A stretch of 64,000 nucleotides of DNA from contig NZ_CP045309.1 in assembly GCF_009671205.1 (NCBI RefSeq), positions 6,218,001 through 6,282,000 of the forward strand. The letters run 5' to 3'. This document shows, piece after piece, positions 24,453-33,881 of the stretch (positions are counted from its first letter, which is position 1; each line of letters opens with the position of its first letter). A program made the translations under genes and the position numbers. This DNA is from Micromonospora terminaliae (lineage in GTDB: Bacteria > Actinomycetota > Actinomycetes > Mycobacteriales > Micromonosporaceae). The notes beneath the pieces are model-generated. The model had not been told where the DNA came from. It saw only the letters and a program-made list of their open reading frames with translations, and searched no databases.

Positions 24453-25757
24453 TCAGTTCTCCCTCCAGGTGGCCACCCACCAGCGGGTGAGCAGCCCGGC
24501 GACCAGCCCGGTGACCAGGCCGGCCAGGGTGAGCAGGAGCAGCAGCGCCCAGCCGCGGCCGAGGTCCGGCCCGTCCGGGGCGGGGGACGCGCCGACCACG
24601 TCCACGGTCAGCTCCACCGGCATGCCCGGGGCGGCCTGGGTGCCGGCCCGCGGCGCGAACGAGTTGCTGACCACGAGGCACACGGTCCGCGCCGCCCGCA
24701 TCCCGCTCGGCGTGGGTTCCGGGCTCTCCTCCTCGGCGGCCGACCAGCGCAGCCCGGCCGACACCACGTCGGTACGCCCGCTGCCGGCGTCGACGCCCCG
24801 GACCAGTTCCCGCCCGTCCGGGGCGGTGGCCCGCAGCAGGACGCCGTAGTCCGGGTTCACCGGCCGGTCCAACGCGACGCTCACCGAGGCCCGCAGCTCC
24901 TGCCCGGGGCGCACCGGAACCCGGTACCAGCGGTGCTCGGCGAACGCCTCGCGGTCGGTGTAGACGCCGGGGGCGAGCAGCGGGGCGCCGTCGCAGCCGG
25001 GCGACCCGCCGACCACGGTCGGGGTGGCGGTGTAGGTGTCCCGGGCCCGGTCCACCAGCTGCTTGATCCGCCCGGTCAGCTCGTCGGCGCTCTGCGCCGC
25101 GGTGTACGTGCCGCCGGTCGCCCCGGCGATGCAGAGCAGCTGCCGGCGGACCTTCTCGTCGGGGGCCAGGCCGAGCGTGTCGACGACCAGGCGGGTGCCC
25201 TGGGCGGCCAGCTCGCGGGCCACCTGGCAGGGGTCGGGCGGGGCGCAGGTGTCCTCGCCATCGGTGATCAGCACGATCCGGCGGGCGGTGCTGCCGGTGC
25301 CCAGGTCCTGCGCGGCGGAGCGGAGCGCCAGCCCCACCGGGGTGAAGCCGGTCGGGCGCAGCGTGGCGACGGCCGCCTTGGCCTGCGTACGGTCCACGGG
25401 TCCGACCGGCACGATCTGCTGGGTGTCCTGGCAGCCCTGCTTCTTGTCCTTGCCCCGGTAGGTGGCGCCGAGCACCCGGATGCCCAGCTGGTTCCCGTCC
25501 GGCAGGGCGTCGACCACCTCGTTGAACGCCTGCTGCGCCACCGCGATCCGGCTACGCCCGTCGATGTCCCGGGCCCGCATCGAGCCGCTGACGTCCAGGA
25601 CCAGTTCGACCTTGGGTGGCTCGGCGGGGGGTTCGGCGGTCCCGTCGTCGGCCGCGGCGGGCGGCGGACCGATCAGCGCGGTCGCCGCCAGCAGTCCGAG
25701 AAGGACGGCCGCCGGTCGTCTCTTGTTGATCACCGGGCGAAGTGTAGTGAGATCCAC
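24453..25757 (-). CDS. Secreted von Willebrand factor A domain protein, membrane-anchored
   Basis: The 434-aa protein has a signal peptide (AVLLGLLAATALIGPPPAAA, about 17-36), a VWA domain (about 48-235) and a C-terminal transmembrane helix (WALLLLLTLAGLVTGLVAGL). The metal ion-dependent adhesion site is complete: LDVSGSMRA (D-x-S-x-S), the threonine in RPTGFTPVGLAL and the aspartate in LITDGEDTC. A second beta domain links VWA to the membrane. Such surface VWA proteins bind other proteins; a specific ligand is not known. It overlaps no neighbour and forms an operon with the gene at 23677-24450. The start is GTG. Confidence 0.85.
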   Translation of the reverse strand: MDLTTLRPVINKRRPAAVLLGLLAATALIGPPPAAADDGTAEPPAEPPKVELVLDVSGSMRARDIDGRSRIAVAQQAFNEVVDALPDGNQLGIRVLGATYRGKDKKQGCQDTQQIVPVGPVDRTQAKAAVATLRPTGFTPVGLALRSAAQDLGTGSTARRIVLITDGEDTCAPPDPCQVARELAAQGTRLVVDTLGLAPDEKVRRQLLCIAGATGGTYTAAQSADELTGRIKQLVDRARDTYTATPTVVGGSPGCDGAPLLAPGVYTDREAFAEHRWYRVPVRPGQELRASVSVALDRPVNPDYGVLLRATAPDGRELVRGVDAGSGRTDVVSAGLRWSAAEEESPEPTPSGMRAARTVCLVVSNSFAPRAGTQAAPGMPVELTVDVVGASPAPDGPDLGRGWALLLLLTLAGLVTGLVAGLLTRWWVATWREN

Positions 25758-25984
25758 TGTGGAAGATCATCGGGGCTCGGCCATCAAGATCGATCGATGC
25801 CCAAAGTGCCATGATCAGGGGCTGGCTCACGCGTCGGCGAATGGTAAGGAATTCGTGATGTTTCCGCAGCGTGACGGACCGTGAGGTGCCCGATGTAAAC
25901 CTTTTGCGGGGTGGCGCATTCGTCGGAAATCTGACCATGGCCGACCCGTTGTGCCGCTGCCGCACTGTGGTTAAGCTCTGTCTT
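25758..25984. other. Intergenic region upstream of an orphan terminator
   Basis: No gene is supported here. The sequence is less GC-rich than its surroundings and includes the promoter region of the VWA gene (minus strand). A frame on the plus strand reads MADPLCRCRTVVKLCLARP from an ATG at 25937, but it would run through the terminator hairpin and has no codon bias. A short untranslated RNA ending at about 26037 is possible (see findings). Confidence 0.5.
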
Positions 25985-26037
25985 GCGCGCCCCAATCGCC
26001 CGCTTCCCCCGTGGCAGGCGATCGGGGCGCGCTTTTT
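25985..26037 (+). terminator. Orphan Rho-independent terminator with U-tract
   Basis: The stem GCGCGCCCCAATCGCC (25985-26000) pairs with 26017-26032 except for one mismatch. A 16-nt loop contains five consecutive C, and five T follow (26033-26037) on the plus strand. No plus-strand gene precedes it for more than 2 kb. It could also serve the minus-strand mannosyltransferase gene, which ends 96 bp away, but the T-run is on the wrong side for that. Confidence 0.85.
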
Positions 26038-26132
26038 CCGTGCCCCGGGCTGTCGTGTTTCCCGGCTTTTCGTGCCACGGGCCGACGGACGCGGCCGGCC
26101 CGTGATCGCAACCGATTTCCGGCCCGCGCCGG

Positions 26133-27833
26133 TCAGATCCAGCGGCCGTCCAGCCACATCCGGGCCGACCAGTCCGCGTAGGCCATGAGCCGGCCCACGA
26201 AGATCGGGTAGAAATAGCCGAAGCAGAGGGCGACGAGTAGCACGTACGCGCCCGCGACGATGCTGCCGACCAGGCGCCGGTCGGAGGTGTCCTCGGCGCT
26301 CGGCGGTGCCGCCGTGCCGGGCGCCGGGGCGGGCGAGATGATCGCGCCGAGCACGTAGACCACCGCGAGCACCAGGAACGGCACCGCCGGCGCGGCGTAG
26401 AACGAGAACATCGTGCGGCCGTCGAGCGCGAACCAGAACCAGGGCAGCAGGCCGGCGGCAACGCTGAGCAGGATGGCGCCGGCCCGCCAGTCGCGCCGCG
26501 CCAGCCCCAGCCAGACGGTCGCCACCAGCGCCGGCAGGAACGACCACCAGAGCAGCGGCGTGCCCAGCAGCAGGATCTCGGAAGCGCAGCTCGGCGCGCC
26601 GCAGTTGCCGTCGCCGGACCAGTAGAAGGCCACCGGCCGGCCGAGCAGCAGCCACTGCCACGGCCAGGACTGGTATTTGTGCGGGTCGTCGAGCTGGGTG
26701 TGGAAGCCGTACGCGGCCTTGTGGTATTCCCACAGGTTGATCAGGGGCCCGATGACCGGGGTGTCGCTCAGCCCCGGAGTGTTCGGGTAGCGGCTGGCCA
26801 GGCGGTAGTAGCCCTCGTCGCCGAGCAGCCAGCCCGACCAGGTGAGCACGTAGGTGACGACCATGAGCACGCCGGCCGCCAGCAGCCAGGGCAGCTCGTC
26901 CAGCAGGGCGTCCCGCCACGGGCGGCGGACCCCGGCCGAGCGGCGCACGCCGACCTCCCACAGGAGCACCAGCAGCGCGAAGGCCGGGACGAAGTAGAGG
27001 CCGCTCCACTTCACCGCGCACGCGCAGCCGAGCAGCACCCCGGCGGCCAGCCGCCACCACGGCCAGTCGCGCCAGGTCGACGGCGGCCGGCCCGCCCGCC
27101 CCGGCAGCGACGGGTCGAGCCCCGCCTCCAGCGCCCGGGCCCAGCGCCGGCGCCGGCCGTCGCGGTCGAGCACCAGCGCGCCGAAGGCGGCCAGCACGAA
27201 CAGCAGCAGGAAGATGTCGAGCAGCGCGGTGCGGGAGAGCACGAAGTGGAAGCCGTCCAGGGCGAGCAGCAGCCCGGCCGCGCAGCCCAGCGTGGTGGAG
27301 CGGAACATCCGCCGGCCGATGCGCACCAGCAGCAGCACCGACAGGGTGCCGGCGACGGCCGCCGCGAACCGCCAGCCGAACTCGGGGGCGGTGGTCATCA
27401 GGTGCCCCGGCACCGAGATCCTGGTTTCGGCGTCCTGGTAGCCGAAGGCCCACTCGCCGAGGCCGATGAGCCACTTGCCCAGTGGCGGGTGCACCACGTA
27501 CGACGGGCCGTTGTCCTTGTAGTTCCACTCGACGCCTCGGTCGATCAGCCCGTAGGCGTCGCGGGCGTAGTAGATCTCGTCGAAGATCTTCCCGTTCGGG
27601 CCGCTCAGGCCGACGAAGCGCAGGATCGCCGCGATCGCCACCACGACCCCGGTGGCCAGCCAGGCGCGCCCCCGGTCGAGGCGGGCATCGAGGGTGTCGA
27701 GCCGTCGCCGGACGACGGCCGGGATCCGGCCACCGCCGCCGCTCGTCGCGGGGCCGGCGGCCCGGTCGGCGGCGGACGCCTCGACGGCGGACCCGCCCGC
27801 GTTCGCGCTCTGTGCTGTCGACGCACTCGTCAC
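26133..27833 (-). CDS. pmt: Dolichyl-phosphate-mannose--protein mannosyltransferase (PMT, GT39)
   Basis: The 566-aa multi-helix membrane protein belongs to the PMT family. The catalytic acidic pair is in KIFDEIYYARDA near residue 80, and VHPPLGKWLIGLGEWAFGYQ follows, both typical of the first external loop. About ten hydrophobic helices follow. It transfers mannose from polyprenyl-phosphate-mannose to Ser/Thr of exported proteins. It stands divergent from rsmI, as in M. tuberculosis (Rv1002c/Rv1003). I chose GTG 27833 because TACGAT (27840-27845, minus strand) lies 6 nt upstream; earlier codons would overlap rsmI. Residues 1-45 are a low-complexity tail. Confidence 0.92.
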   Translation of the reverse strand: MTSASTAQSANAGGSAVEASAADRAAGPATSGGGGRIPAVVRRRLDTLDARLDRGRAWLATGVVVAIAAILRFVGLSGPNGKIFDEIYYARDAYGLIDRGVEWNYKDNGPSYVVHPPLGKWLIGLGEWAFGYQDAETRISVPGHLMTTAPEFGWRFAAAVAGTLSVLLLVRIGRRMFRSTTLGCAAGLLLALDGFHFVLSRTALLDIFLLLFVLAAFGALVLDRDGRRRRWARALEAGLDPSLPGRAGRPPSTWRDWPWWRLAAGVLLGCACAVKWSGLYFVPAFALLVLLWEVGVRRSAGVRRPWRDALLDELPWLLAAGVLMVVTYVLTWSGWLLGDEGYYRLASRYPNTPGLSDTPVIGPLINLWEYHKAAYGFHTQLDDPHKYQSWPWQWLLLGRPVAFYWSGDGNCGAPSCASEILLLGTPLLWWSFLPALVATVWLGLARRDWRAGAILLSVAAGLLPWFWFALDGRTMFSFYAAPAVPFLVLAVVYVLGAIISPAPAPGTAAPPSAEDTSDRRLVGSIVAGAYVLLVALCFGYFYPIFVGRLMAYADWSARMWLDGRWI

Positions 27834-27916
27834 CCGGCGATCGTAGGCTGCGAAGGTGCCCGGTGGCGCCCGTCGTCTCCGAGATTGGTACGGCCGTCGA
27901 TGAAGGAGCGCACGCC

Positions 27917-28765
27917 GTGGGTGAAATGTCCGAGGTTGGTCGCCTGGTGCTGCTCGGCGCGCCACTGGGCAACCCGGCCGACGCCTCGGCCCGCTTCCGC
28001 GAGGTGCTCGCCGCCGCCGACGTGGTCGCCGCCGAGGACACCCGCCGGCTCACCCGGCTGGCCCGCGACCTGGGGGTCACGGTCCCGGGCCGGATCGTCT
28101 CCTACTTCGAGGGCAACGAGGAGCGGCGCACCCTGGAACTGGTCGACGTGCTCGCCGGCGGCTACACGATCGCGCTGGTCACCGACGGCGGCATGCCCAG
28201 CGTCTCCGACCCCGGCTACCGGCTGGTCCGGGCCGCCCTCGACGCCGGGATCCCGGTGACGGCCGCCCCCGGCCCGAGCGCCGTGACCACCGCCCTGGCG
28301 CTGTCCGGGCTGCCCTGCGACCGGTTCTGCTTCGAGGGCTTCCTGCCCCGCACGCCCGGCGCCCGCCGGTCCCGGCTGCGCGCCCTCGCCGCCGAGGAGC
28401 GCACCCTGGTGCTCTTCGAGGCGCCCCACCGGATCGCCGGGGCGCTGGCCGACCTGGCCGAGGCGTTCGGCCCGGACCGGCCCGCCGCGCTCTGCCGGGA
28501 GCTGACGAAGACGTACGAGGAGGTGGTCCGCCGGCCGCTCGGCGAGCTGGCCGAGTGGGCCGCGGCGGGCGAGCCGCGTGGCGAGATCACCCTGGTCGTG
28601 GCCGGGGCGCCGCCGGCCGCGGCGGTCCGGCCCGACGACGACACCCTGCGCGCCGCCGTGGCCGCGCGCGAGGCCGCCGGCCTGTCGCGGCGCGACGCCG
28701 TCACCGAGGTGGCGACGGAGTACGGCCTACGCCGCCGCGAGGTCTACACGGTCGTGCACAGCTGA
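27917..28765 (+). CDS. rsmI: 16S rRNA (cytidine(1402)-2'-O)-methyltransferase
   Basis: The 282-aa SAM-dependent enzyme has the tetrapyrrole-methylase-like fold: RLVLLGAPLGNPADASARF at the start, VAAEDTRRLTRLARDLGV near residue 42, LVTDGGMPSVSDPGYRLVRA near residue 90 and AAPGPSAVTTALALSGL near 115. It methylates C1402 of 16S rRNA. AAGGAG (27903-27908) lies 8 nt before GTG 27917; ATG 27926 is the alternative. Its stop is 6 bp from the stop of the convergent membrane protein gene. Confidence 0.93.
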   Translation: MGEMSEVGRLVLLGAPLGNPADASARFREVLAAADVVAAEDTRRLTRLARDLGVTVPGRIVSYFEGNEERRTLELVDVLAGGYTIALVTDGGMPSVSDPGYRLVRAALDAGIPVTAAPGPSAVTTALALSGLPCDRFCFEGFLPRTPGARRSRLRALAAEERTLVLFEAPHRIAGALADLAEAFGPDRPAALCRELTKTYEEVVRRPLGELAEWAAAGEPRGEITLVVAGAPPAAAVRPDDDTLRAAVAAREAAGLSRRDAVTEVATEYGLRRREVYTVVHS

Positions 28766-28771
28766 CCGCCC

Positions 28772-29638
28772 TCACCAGGCCGCGGCCAGGAACCCGACGG
28801 TGATCAGCAGCGGGCCGGCCAGCGCCACGCCCACCGCCCAGCGGCGGTGCCGGGGGTCCGGCAGCCGGGTCGCGCCCGTCCACCGGGCGATCCCGGCGGC
28901 GCAGCCGGCGACCAGCAGCAGCCCGAGCAGCCAGCGCAGGTGCCGGCCGGCGCCGGCGTCCGCGTAGGCGGTGCCGGCGGCCGGCCCGGTCATCCGGGCG
29001 GGCAGGACCGAGCCGGTGGCGCTGCGCTCGGCCGGCACCCCGGCGACCCGGACCCCGTGGGCCAGGAAGCGCTGGCCGTCGGCCAGGAAGAGCCCCCGGC
29101 AGCGCTGGGTCAGCCCGCCGCCGGTGCAGTCGGTGATCACCGCCGTGCCGCTGGTCCCGTGCCCCACGGCCAGCCAGAGCGGGCCGGCGCTCACCCAGGC
29201 GAAGAACGCGGCCACCAGGGTGAGCGACAGCAGGACGGACAGCCCGGTGACCGGGTCCGGGGGCCGGGCCGCGCGGGCCCGCTCGCGCCGGGCCGCCCAC
29301 CGGCGCACCGGCCACGGGGCGGACCGGCGGCGCGGCTCCTCCCGCAGCGGGGTGCCGTCCCAGTGCACCTCCTCGATCGGTGCCCAGGCCGTCCCGCCCT
29401 CCGCCGTGCCCGAACGCCGCTGCCAGCGCGGCTGCCGGACCGGCACCCGGCGCGGCACGGCGTCCACGGGAGCCCCGGTGGTCGGCTCCACCGCCACGGG
29501 CGGGTCCGCCGGGTCCAGCCGGGGCTGGGGAGCCACCGACGCCCCGCGCGCCGTCCGCGGCGCGGCGTCCCCGGCCGCCGCCGCGGAGGAGGGCCCACCC
29601 GGCCCGGGCGCCGTTGGTCTGCTGGTCACGCCGTTCAT
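28772..29638 (-). CDS. Proline-rich membrane protein of unknown function, 288 aa
   Basis: The first 130 residues are Pro/Ala/Arg-rich with no domain. Three hydrophobic helices follow: [20 protein letters not shown] (about 135-155), [18 protein letters not shown] (about 225-243) and [20 protein letters not shown] near the C-terminus. The segment between helices 1 and 2 contains a cysteine pair ([16 protein letters not shown]), probably outside. The ATG at 29638 begins [14 protein letters not shown] recognise no family. It converges with rsmI and stands divergent from metG. Confidence 0.72.
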   Translation of the reverse strand: MNGVTSRPTAPGPGGPSSAAAAGDAAPRTARGASVAPQPRLDPADPPVAVEPTTGAPVDAVPRRVPVRQPRWQRRSGTAEGGTAWAPIEEVHWDGTPLREEPRRRSAPWPVRRWAARRERARAARPPDPVTGLSVLLSLTLVAAFFAWVSAGPLWLAVGHGTSGTAVITDCTGGGLTQRCRGLFLADGQRFLAHGVRVAGVPAERSATGSVLPARMTGPAAGTAYADAGAGRHLRWLLGLLLVAGCAAGIARWTGATRLPDPRHRRWAVGVALAGPLLITVGFLAAAW

Positions 29639-29776
29639 TTCACACCGGCCGGTCGGGGCCGCCGGGCAGCTCAGGCCGCGTGTCGGCGACAAATCGGGCG
29701 TACGGCGGGGGTCGGCACGTGGGACGCGCCCTATTGGTTCGCAGGTGGCCCGTGGCAATCACTAGGCTTGACGCTC

Positions 29777-31579
29777 ATGAGTCACGTTCTCGCCGCGGTC
29801 GCCTGGCCCTACGCCAACGGCCCGCGCCACATCGGCCACGTATCCGGATTCGGCGTTCCCTCCGACGTCTTCGCCCGGTACATGCGGATGGCCGGTCACG
29901 ACGTGCTCATGGTCTCCGGCACCGACGAGCACGGCACCCCGATCCAGGTGCAGGCCGACGCCGAGGGCGTCACCCCCCGCGAGCTGGCCGACCGCTACAA
30001 CCGGGTGATCGCCGAGGACCTGCGGGCGCTGGGCCTGTCGTACGACCTGTTCACCCGGACCACCACCCGCAACCACTACGCGGTGGTGCAGGAGCTGTTC
30101 GAGGGCCTCTACCGCAACGGCTACATCGTCCCCAAGGTCACCACCGGGGCGATCTCCCCGTCGACCGGCCGGACCCTGCCCGACCGCTACATCGAGGGCA
30201 CCTGCCCGATCTGCGGCTACGACAGCGCCCGGGGCGACCAGTGCGACAACTGCGGCAACCAGCTCGACCCGGTCGACCTGATCAACCCCAGGTCGAAGAT
30301 CAACGGCGAGACGCCGGAGTTCGTGGAGACCGAGCACTTCTTCCTCGACCTTCCCGCCCTGGCCGACGCGCTGCGGCAGTGGCTGGACGGCAGGGAGGGC
30401 TGGCGGCCCAACGTGCTGCGCTTCTCGCGCAACCTGCTCGACGACCTCCAGCCCCGGGCCATCACCCGGGACCTGGAGTGGGGCGTGCCGATCCCGCTCG
30501 ACGGCTGGCGTGACCGGCCCGACAAGCGGATCTACGTCTGGTTCGACGCGGTCATCGGCTACCTGTCCGCCTCGATCGAGTGGGCCCGCCGCACCGGCGA
30601 CCCGGAGGCCTGGCGGAGGTGGTGGTCCGCCGACGGCGAGGGCAAGGATGCCCGGGCCTACTACTTCATGGGCAAGGACAACATCGTCTTCCACTCGGTG
30701 ATCTGGCCGGCGCTGCTCGGCGGCTACTCCGGCGAGGGCTCCCGGGACGGCGAGCCGGGCCGGCTGGGCCGGCTCAACCTGCCCACCGAGGTGGTCTCCA
30801 GCGAGTACCTGACCATGGAGGGGCGCAAGTTCTCCTCCTCCCGCAAGGTGGTCATCTACGTCCGCGACTTCCTGGAGCGGTACGACGCCGACGCGCTGCG
30901 CTACTTCATCGCGGTGGCCGGCCCGGAGAGCAACGACACCGACTTCACCTGGGCCGAGTTCCTCCGCCGCAACAACGACGAGCTGGTGGCGGGCTGGGGC
31001 AACCTGGTCAACCGGTCCGTCTCGATGGCGGCGAAGAACTTCGGCGCGATCCCGCCGGTCGACCCGGCCGGGCTCACCGAGGCCGACCAGGCCCTGCTGG
31101 ACACCGCGAAGGCGGGCTTCGCCACCGTCGGCGACCTGATCGCCCGGCACCGGCAGAAGCAGGCCATCGGCGAGGCCATGAAGGTCGTGGCCGAGGCCAA
31201 CAAGTACCTGTCCGAGCAGGCGCCCTGGAAGCTCAAGGGCGAGGACGACAAGCCGCGGACGGGCACCATCCTGCACGTCGCCCTCCAGGTGGTCAGCGAC
31301 GCCAACACGCTGCTCACCCCGTTCCTGCCGCACTCCGCGCAGAAGATCCACGAGCTGCTCGGCGGCACCGGGGTGCACGCACCCATGCCGCGGATCGAGG
31401 AGGTCGAGGACCTCGACGGCGGGCCGGGATACCCGGTGCTGACCGGCGACTACACGGTCGGGGCGCGCTGGGAGTCCGTACCCCTGGAGGTGGGCCGGCC
31501 GCTCGCGGCGCCGAAGCCGGTGTTCCGCAAGCTCGACCCGTCGATCGTCGACGAGGAGCTCGCCCGGCTGGCCGGCTGA
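29777..31579 (+). CDS. metG: Methionine--tRNA ligase
   Basis: The 600-aa class I synthetase charges tRNA-Met. The HIGH motif reads [13 protein letters not shown] near residue 17, the zinc finger is [18 protein letters not shown] near residue 145, and the KMSKS loop is the variant [10 protein letters not shown] near residue 350. It lacks the C-terminal tRNA-binding dimer domain and ends after the anticodon-binding helix bundle, a common form in actinobacteria. TAGGCT (29763-29768) is 8 nt upstream of the ATG, so it is probably leaderless. Confidence 0.96.
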   Translation: MSHVLAAVAWPYANGPRHIGHVSGFGVPSDVFARYMRMAGHDVLMVSGTDEHGTPIQVQADAEGVTPRELADRYNRVIAEDLRALGLSYDLFTRTTTRNHYAVVQELFEGLYRNGYIVPKVTTGAISPSTGRTLPDRYIEGTCPICGYDSARGDQCDNCGNQLDPVDLINPRSKINGETPEFVETEHFFLDLPALADALRQWLDGREGWRPNVLRFSRNLLDDLQPRAITRDLEWGVPIPLDGWRDRPDKRIYVWFDAVIGYLSASIEWARRTGDPEAWRRWWSADGEGKDARAYYFMGKDNIVFHSVIWPALLGGYSGEGSRDGEPGRLGRLNLPTEVVSSEYLTMEGRKFSSSRKVVIYVRDFLERYDADALRYFIAVAGPESNDTDFTWAEFLRRNNDELVAGWGNLVNRSVSMAAKNFGAIPPVDPAGLTEADQALLDTAKAGFATVGDLIARHRQKQAIGEAMKVVAEANKYLSEQAPWKLKGEDDKPRTGTILHVALQVVSDANTLLTPFLPHSAQKIHELLGGTGVHAPMPRIEEVEDLDGGPGYPVLTGDYTVGARWESVPLEVGRPLAAPKPVFRKLDPSIVDEELARLAG

Positions 31580-31596
31580 GCCGACCGACGCACGAC

Positions 31597-31624
31597 GGCG
31601 GCCCCGGGGAAACCCGGGGCCGCC
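31597..31624. terminator. Hairpin between metG and the convergent hydrolase gene
   Basis: A perfect 12-bp stem (GGCGGCCCCGGG) closes a GAAA tetraloop. It is 17 nt downstream of the metG stop and 12 nt from the stop of the hydrolase gene, so it can serve both strands. Confidence 0.85.
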
Positions 31625-31636
31625 AGCGTCGGTGGC

Positions 31637-32488
31637 TCAGGCGCGGGCCATCTGCGGCGCGCCGATGAACTCCATGATCGCCTTGTTGACCTCGGTCGGG
31701 TGCGTCCACGGCGTGCCGTGCGGCGCGCCCTTCAGGGTGACCATCCGGCAGTCGGACAGCATGTGCTGCAACCGCTGGCCGGTGACCGGGTAGGGCAGCA
31801 CGTTGTCCTTGTCGCCCTGGATGATCAGCACGGGGATGTTGATGTTCGGCAGGTCGCCCCGGAAGTCCGTGAGCCAGGCGTCCACGGAGTCGTGGGTGCC
31901 CTTCGCCGACGCCCGCGCGCCGATCTCCCAGTGCGCCCGGTACGCCTCCTCGCTGACCCATTTGCCCTTGTTCTCGCTGTAGTTGAAGAAGGCGTCGCAG
32001 AACTGGGTCAGGTAGGCGAACCGGTCCTGGATGATGGCCGCCTTGAACCCCTCGAACAGGCTCTTGTCGACCCCCTCCGGATTGTCGGCCGTCTTCAGCA
32101 GGAACGGCGCCAACGGGGCCATCAATACCGCCCGGTCCACCCGGTCCGACCCGTACGCCCCGAGGTAGCGGGTCACCTCGCCGGTGCCCATCGAGTGCCC
32201 GATGAGGATCGCGTTGCGCAGGTCCAACTCGGTCATCAGCACGTCGAGGTCGGCCGCGAAGGTGTTGTAGTCGTAGCCGAACGCCGGTTGGGCGGAGTTG
32301 CCGAATCCGCGCCGGTCGTACGTGATCACCCGGTAGCCGGCCGCGAGCAGCGGATTGGCCATCTTCTCCCAGGTCGCCCCGTTGAACGGGAACCCGTGAA
32401 TCAGGACGATCGGCTGGCCGGAGCCGTGATCCTCGTAGTAGAGGTCGATGGGTGCGGAATTCTCCGTACCGACGGTGACGAAAGGCAT
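31637..32488 (-). CDS. Alpha/beta hydrolase (non-haem chloroperoxidase-like esterase)
   Basis: The 283-aa protein has a full alpha/beta-hydrolase core: oxyanion loop LIHGFPFNGATWE near residue 30, YDRRGFGNSAQP near 57, nucleophile elbow LIGHSMGTGEV (Ser in G-H-S-M-G) near 93, acid in IIQGDKDNVLPY near 225 and the catalytic histidine in GAPHGTPWTH near 255. It resembles cofactor-free haloperoxidase/esterase enzymes. Natural substrate unknown. A GGGGAGAG stretch upstream of ATG 32488 supports the start. The enzyme is cytoplasmic. Confidence 0.88.
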   Translation of the reverse strand: MPFVTVGTENSAPIDLYYEDHGSGQPIVLIHGFPFNGATWEKMANPLLAAGYRVITYDRRGFGNSAQPAFGYDYNTFAADLDVLMTELDLRNAILIGHSMGTGEVTRYLGAYGSDRVDRAVLMAPLAPFLLKTADNPEGVDKSLFEGFKAAIIQDRFAYLTQFCDAFFNYSENKGKWVSEEAYRAHWEIGARASAKGTHDSVDAWLTDFRGDLPNINIPVLIIQGDKDNVLPYPVTGQRLQHMLSDCRMVTLKGAPHGTPWTHPTEVNKAIMEFIGAPQMARA

Positions 32489-32548
32489 GGCGGGTTCTCT
32501 CCCCTTGCGTGCGTCTCGGACGCCCGCGCTTTCCCCGCCCGCTCCCCG

Positions 32549-33787
32549 TTATGCCGTCCGGTACGGCAGATCCACCACCCGGTCGTCGGTCAGCTCGGCG
32601 CCCGGCGCCCACGTCTCGTAGACGCCCCGCTCGTGGCACTGCGCCCCGGTCGTGGTCACCGCGTCCGGATCGGGCCGGCACAGCCGCAGCCGCAGCCAGC
32701 CCGCCTCCTCCCGCAGCACCAGGCAGGGCACCCCGCGCCAGGCGGCGTAGCGCAGCCGGCGGGCCGCCGACTCCACCGGGTACCGGGCCGCCCGGGTCAT
32801 GGCCAGCACCCGGAACCCGCCGGGCTGGTCGGCCACCGCCTCGTACTCGGCGCCGCCGTAGCCGCCGACGAGCTGGGTGGAGCGGGGCGCGTCGCCGGTC
32901 GGCACGTACTCCTGGTCGGGGGAGAGGCCGGGCACCGCGGCCAGCAGGTGCCGCCACTGCGGGCCGACCATGCGCAGCCAGCCCCGCTGCTCCGCCTGGT
33001 AGGTGTAGAGCACCACCTCCACCCCCTCCGCCGGGTAGGCGAGCAGGGTCGCGTTCGCCGGCATCGGCAGGTCGGCGAAGTCGCGGGTGACGAACTCGGG
33101 GATGAGCTGGGCGTTGCTCGGCACGAACCCGGTGCCCAGCACCGGCGGCCCGAGCCGGTCCCGCGGCGGCAGGCTGGTCAGCCCCTGGTGCGCCGGGCCG
33201 ACCGGCACGTCGTAGTCGGCCGGGTCGGTGGCGCGCCAGCGCAGCGCGTACGCCACGTCGCCGCCGTCCGAGTCACCGCGCAGCAGCGCCATCCCCGCCG
33301 GCGTGTGCAGGTGCGCCACGTCGTGCTCCCGGTGGCAGAAGCCGTGCGGCAGCCAGCCCCGCACGTAGCCGGCGAGCTGGCGCGCGGAGAGCACCTTCAC
33401 CATCCGGGTGCCCGGCCGGATCACCGCCGAACTGCGCACCGCCGCGAGGGTCGGGTCGCCGGCCGCGCCCGGCTGCTGGCTGAGCTGGTGCAGGTACGCC
33501 CAGCCGTGCTCCCGGTGCAGCGGCATGAGCAGCGGCGGGTCGAGTTCCTCGGTCGGCTCGGTCGCCCCGTGCACCGCGCTCACCTCGGTGACGTGCACGA
33601 ACCTCCGCCACGGGTACGCCACCCCGGGCCGGGGCGCCCACTCGAAACCGGGCGCCTCGTCGGCGCTGAACAGCTCGTACGCCGCGCCCCGGGCGATCTC
33701 CTCCGCCGGGTGGACGCGGCCGTCGTACGTCACGCGCAGCCCGGTCCGCTCGGCGGCGGACCCGTTGGCCTGAGGAGTGACGGTCAC
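32549..33787 (-). CDS. Conserved hypothetical protein, 412 aa
   Basis: I do not recognise this 412-aa soluble protein. It has no signal peptide or membrane helix and is rich in Trp, Tyr and His, for example FEWAPRPGVAYPWRRFVHVT, EHGWAYLHQLSQQPGAAGDP and LPHGFCHREHDVAHLHTPAG. The C-terminal part has alternating hydrophobic residues typical of beta structure. TACGGT (33795-33800, minus strand) lies 7 nt before the GTG, so it may be leaderless, and it is divergent from tatD with only 94 bp between. Codon use is normal, so it is a real gene. Confidence 0.7.
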   Translation of the reverse strand: MTVTPQANGSAAERTGLRVTYDGRVHPAEEIARGAAYELFSADEAPGFEWAPRPGVAYPWRRFVHVTEVSAVHGATEPTEELDPPLLMPLHREHGWAYLHQLSQQPGAAGDPTLAAVRSSAVIRPGTRMVKVLSARQLAGYVRGWLPHGFCHREHDVAHLHTPAGMALLRGDSDGGDVAYALRWRATDPADYDVPVGPAHQGLTSLPPRDRLGPPVLGTGFVPSNAQLIPEFVTRDFADLPMPANATLLAYPAEGVEVVLYTYQAEQRGWLRMVGPQWRHLLAAVPGLSPDQEYVPTGDAPRSTQLVGGYGGAEYEAVADQPGGFRVLAMTRAARYPVESAARRLRYAAWRGVPCLVLREEAGWLRLRLCRPDPDAVTTTGAQCHERGVYETWAPGAELTDDRVVDLPYRTA

Positions 33788-33881
33788 GCACCGGACCGTA
33801 GGCGCGGCAGATGTTGTGGACGTGAACAGTCGATGGCGGTCCGGAAACGCCGGCCCGTGGCGGTGTGTGATGCTGGCCGCG

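Noticed and set aside
25937..26188. Small protein beginning MADPLCRCRTVVKL
   Set aside because: The frame passes through the terminator hairpin and U-tract and continues as unbiased sequence; a non-coding RNA fits better.
25552..28080. 842-codon open frame on the minus strand over pmt and the VWA start
   Set aside because: It reads pmt in a wrong frame and has no domain or coding bias; pmt itself is clear in the other frame.
26679..28259. 526-codon plus-strand frame opposite pmt
   Set aside because: Low-complexity Gln/Arg/Pro translation with no domain; pmt is the real gene.
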